From Athripsodes cinereus (lineage: Eukaryota > Arthropoda > Insecta > Trichoptera > Leptoceridae): DNA of 64,000 nucleotides. Where the stretch lies: contig OX388313.1 of NCBI GenBank assembly GCA_947579605.1, positions 26,973,214 through 27,037,213 of the forward strand. Reading direction: 5' to 3'. The notes under the pieces were generated by a model that was given only the letters and a program-made list of their open reading frames with translations, was not told the origin of the DNA and did not search any database. The first letter of the stretch is position 1; every line of letters begins with the position of its first letter. Made by a program: the position numbers and the translations under genes. Shown piece by piece: positions 61,723 through 64,000 of the stretch.

Positions 61723-64000
61723 ACATAATATAAGCGTCTTTATTTATTGAATTTGATTTATATGTAAAAATAAGTAGGTATCTTTCACATTGGTTACTAA
61801 AATGCATTTATCTTTCATCGCTAATCATTTTCAAGAATATCGATTTTTAAGTTAATCTTATGCAATCATTCTAAACACGATTGCGCTAACGCATACGAGA
61901 CATGATAGGTATACAAAAAAAAAGATCGGATACGTTGATCAGAACGTCGCTTTTCTACACGAATCGCAGCCCTAGATCTAAATATAATATTAAATATCAT
62001 TTTAAGTGCAGGCGCACTCGAATAATACACCCACGTATCCAGGCTTAATACTCGTCTTCAGGGATGCGCGCGCGCAGTATCAAAATGATTTATATTTATG
62101 ATCTGTGTATTGTTATTATCTTTCAATATTATTTCAGTGGTGGGGTAAGCTCTATAGCTTAGCTTAATCAGTCTTATTCGTGAAGCCGCCGAGCGCGCAC
62201 TGCGAGTTCCGTGCGAGTGTCGAGTCGAAAACCTTTCTCTTTACCATAGAAAGATCCATACATTTTGTAACCAATTACATATTAATAATAGCTATACCCT
62301 GGTTATTTTTTTTAATTTTATATATACAACGACCATTTCTTGAGTAATAATCAATTATTTATATCTTTACTGACATAATAATGTATAAATAAATAAATAA
62401 AAATATTTTCAATTTATTAGTATAAAAATTCCTCGTGAACTGTAGCAATGTTTTTTGTCACATAATTTTGTAAATATTTTATTTTTTTGTGCTCCGAGTT
62501 GACGAATGTTTTATAAATTGATAAAATAAATAGTGCTTTTATTTTATGTGCAATAAAAAATAAATAAATAAATAAAAACTGTGCTCTGATTTCTCAAATA
62601 AATACATATTTAACAATTTTGGTGCTTGTTATTTTAAAAATTGTTCATAATGGTTGGAGTAGGTACTAAAAATATTGAGACAATTTTTAAAAATAAAATT
62701 AATATTAATTGAAAAAAGGAACGGATTTTAACGGAGTTCTTTTGTTTCTTTTAAGTCTGTGATTAAAATTTCAAAATTGTGTTCAGTTCTTCGGAGGAAT
62801 ACCACCTATGATTTTTGGGTTATTTTTTTGAAAAGGATTAATCTATCAAGGTATGTACCTACTTTTGAAAATCATTAATTTTTGTTTTGTGACGGAGTAC
62901 TTAAATCGGTTTCTCAAAAAAAAATATTAAAAATTGTCTGAAAAAAGTTTAGTAGTATTAAAAGTTTGATTGATTTTTTCAATATTAATTTAAATGAAAT
63001 CGACAATCTCGTTTTTTTTGCGTTCATTATCGCTGCAAGCGGAGAACTTATATTAATAATAGGTATATATTTTATAAACATTTGCACATTTTATCATGAA
63101 GTTTTGCGATAAATATTTAACATGTGACAATTTTAATAACGGATAATTATAAAATAAAATAATTTCAAACAACCGATAGATTTAATTTCCAAAATATTAC
63201 TTAAATCAAACACGTGGTTGTTTCACACCGTTTTTCAAAACTTTTTTTTAATGGATTTTCAGTTGAATAAATTTGAGTTTCTAAAGCATGTTTTCATCAT
63301 GCTTAAGTTTCTTTTATGGCTACATTTTCTTCAATTTAAGTTCTTTTTAACTACATAATTACAATTTATAACATGAGATACCTATATAAAGAGATAAAAA
63401 TCGACTGATTCGATATTTTCAGTCGCGCATCTGTTGCAAACCTCATTACAATTCCAAACGTTTATCGTTAGCATTATACTTATATCGTGAAGGTGTTATG
63501 AGATGGCAGCAGCTTTCGATTCCAAGATCCGTATTCGATTCGAAGACCCGTATATTATGACAGTTAATATCTGAAACCATCGAGCTACTGAATATTTTAT
63601 AAAACATAGTGAAGTATTTAAGAATAATATTTATTCACTTCATCACGATATCTTTCACGTGTGGAGTAACCTGCGGACATTCTGAAATTAAAACATAAAG
63701 TGTACTTACATAAATAAACGATTTCCTTACTCTAGTAAACATAATATTAAATTATTAGTAAACCGTTCATTAAATGTATTCATATATATTATATTACTAC
63801 TATTGAGACATACCACCGAATTTGTAATAATGTGTACCCACATATACATATCTACTATCGTAACTATGGGGCAAGTAGTGAATTAATTTAATTAATGCGG
63901 ATGTGATTGAAGCGTAGAGTGTTCGCATATTACATATAATAATAATAATGTCTACTTGTTTGAAAATGGAACACTTAAAATTTTATTCGGTTTAAATGTT
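61723..64000. other. AT-rich DNA with one GC-richer patch
   Basis: 62165-62235 (GAAGCCGCCGAGCGCGCACT, GCGAGTTCCGTGCGAGTGTC) is clearly GC-richer. It is preceded by ATCAGTCTTATT, which resembles an arthropod initiator (TCAGT), so it may be a promoter or 5' UTR. No start codon or coding exon follows that I can support. 62020-62090 is also less AT-rich (GGATGCGCGCGCGCAG). A decayed reversed C tip lies at 63630-63690 (TCATCACGATATCTTTCACG, TGTGGAGTAACC). The rest is AT-rich without recognised features. Confidence 0.45.

Overview
The window looks like intergenic or intronic DNA from an insect nuclear genome. A lepidopteran is the most likely source. The evidence is high AT content, very frequent TAGGTAC/GTACCTA words, tRNA-derived SINEs, several LINE lineages with short tandem-repeat tails, and many hAT, Harbinger-like and pogo-like non-autonomous DNA transposons. 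I found no host protein-coding exon that I could defend. The only long reading frame (19227-22235, minus) is a LINE endonuclease/reverse transcriptase. The cellular genes I can support are pol III genes: tRNA-Lys(UUU), tRNA-Arg(CCU), two identical but oppositely oriented tRNA-Ala(AGC) copies, one well-formed 5S rRNA gene and one altered 5S copy.

Repeat families, with the labels used below. A: tRNA-headed SINE with a (TTATG)n tail. B: second tRNA-headed SINE with a poly(A) tail. C: the commonest repeat, about 250 bp, with no recognisable tRNA or 5S head and a 3' end like CCCCACTTGTGGGATATGCC. D: 3' fragments of a LINE whose C-terminus reads like GRPRTTWxDxVDQILKDGR and whose 3' end closely resembles that of C. 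E, F, K, L: C-terminal scraps of other LINEs. G: LINE-like 3' ends carrying GCGATAAACTCGCC. M: minus-strand LINE-like 3' UTRs next to TTTA-rich tracts.

Layout. 0-13 kb: scattered A, B, C, D, F and G copies, a 187-bp palindrome (4074) and a 5 x 60-bp minisatellite (12314). 13.4-16.1 kb: tRNA-Lys, altered 5S, tRNA-Arg, a LINE zinc-ribbon fragment and 5S. 19.1-23.5 kb: the LINE with its near-complete ORF, next to a deleted pogo/Tigger-type transposon. 23.7-32.3 kb: the two tRNA-Ala genes bracket a pogo-type MITE, a hAT MITE and much unassigned AT-rich DNA. 32.8-45 kb: tandem repeats, nested B-in-C insertions, and hAT and Harbinger-like MITEs, including an inverted pair rich in GCGGAT. 45.9-47.7 kb: a 1.8-kb segment bounded by 110-bp direct repeats with hammerhead-ribozyme-like folds. 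48-64 kb: more nested hAT/LINE insertions, the second Harbinger-like copy, a double fold-back element and long unassigned AT-rich stretches.

The pieces interact as a parasite community. C appears to borrow the 3' end of D. B and hAT elements sit inside C, D and E copies, which gives relative ages. Hairpin motifs resembling hammerhead ribozymes occur at four separate loci. Family assignments rest on reading the sequence by eye. No database search was possible.
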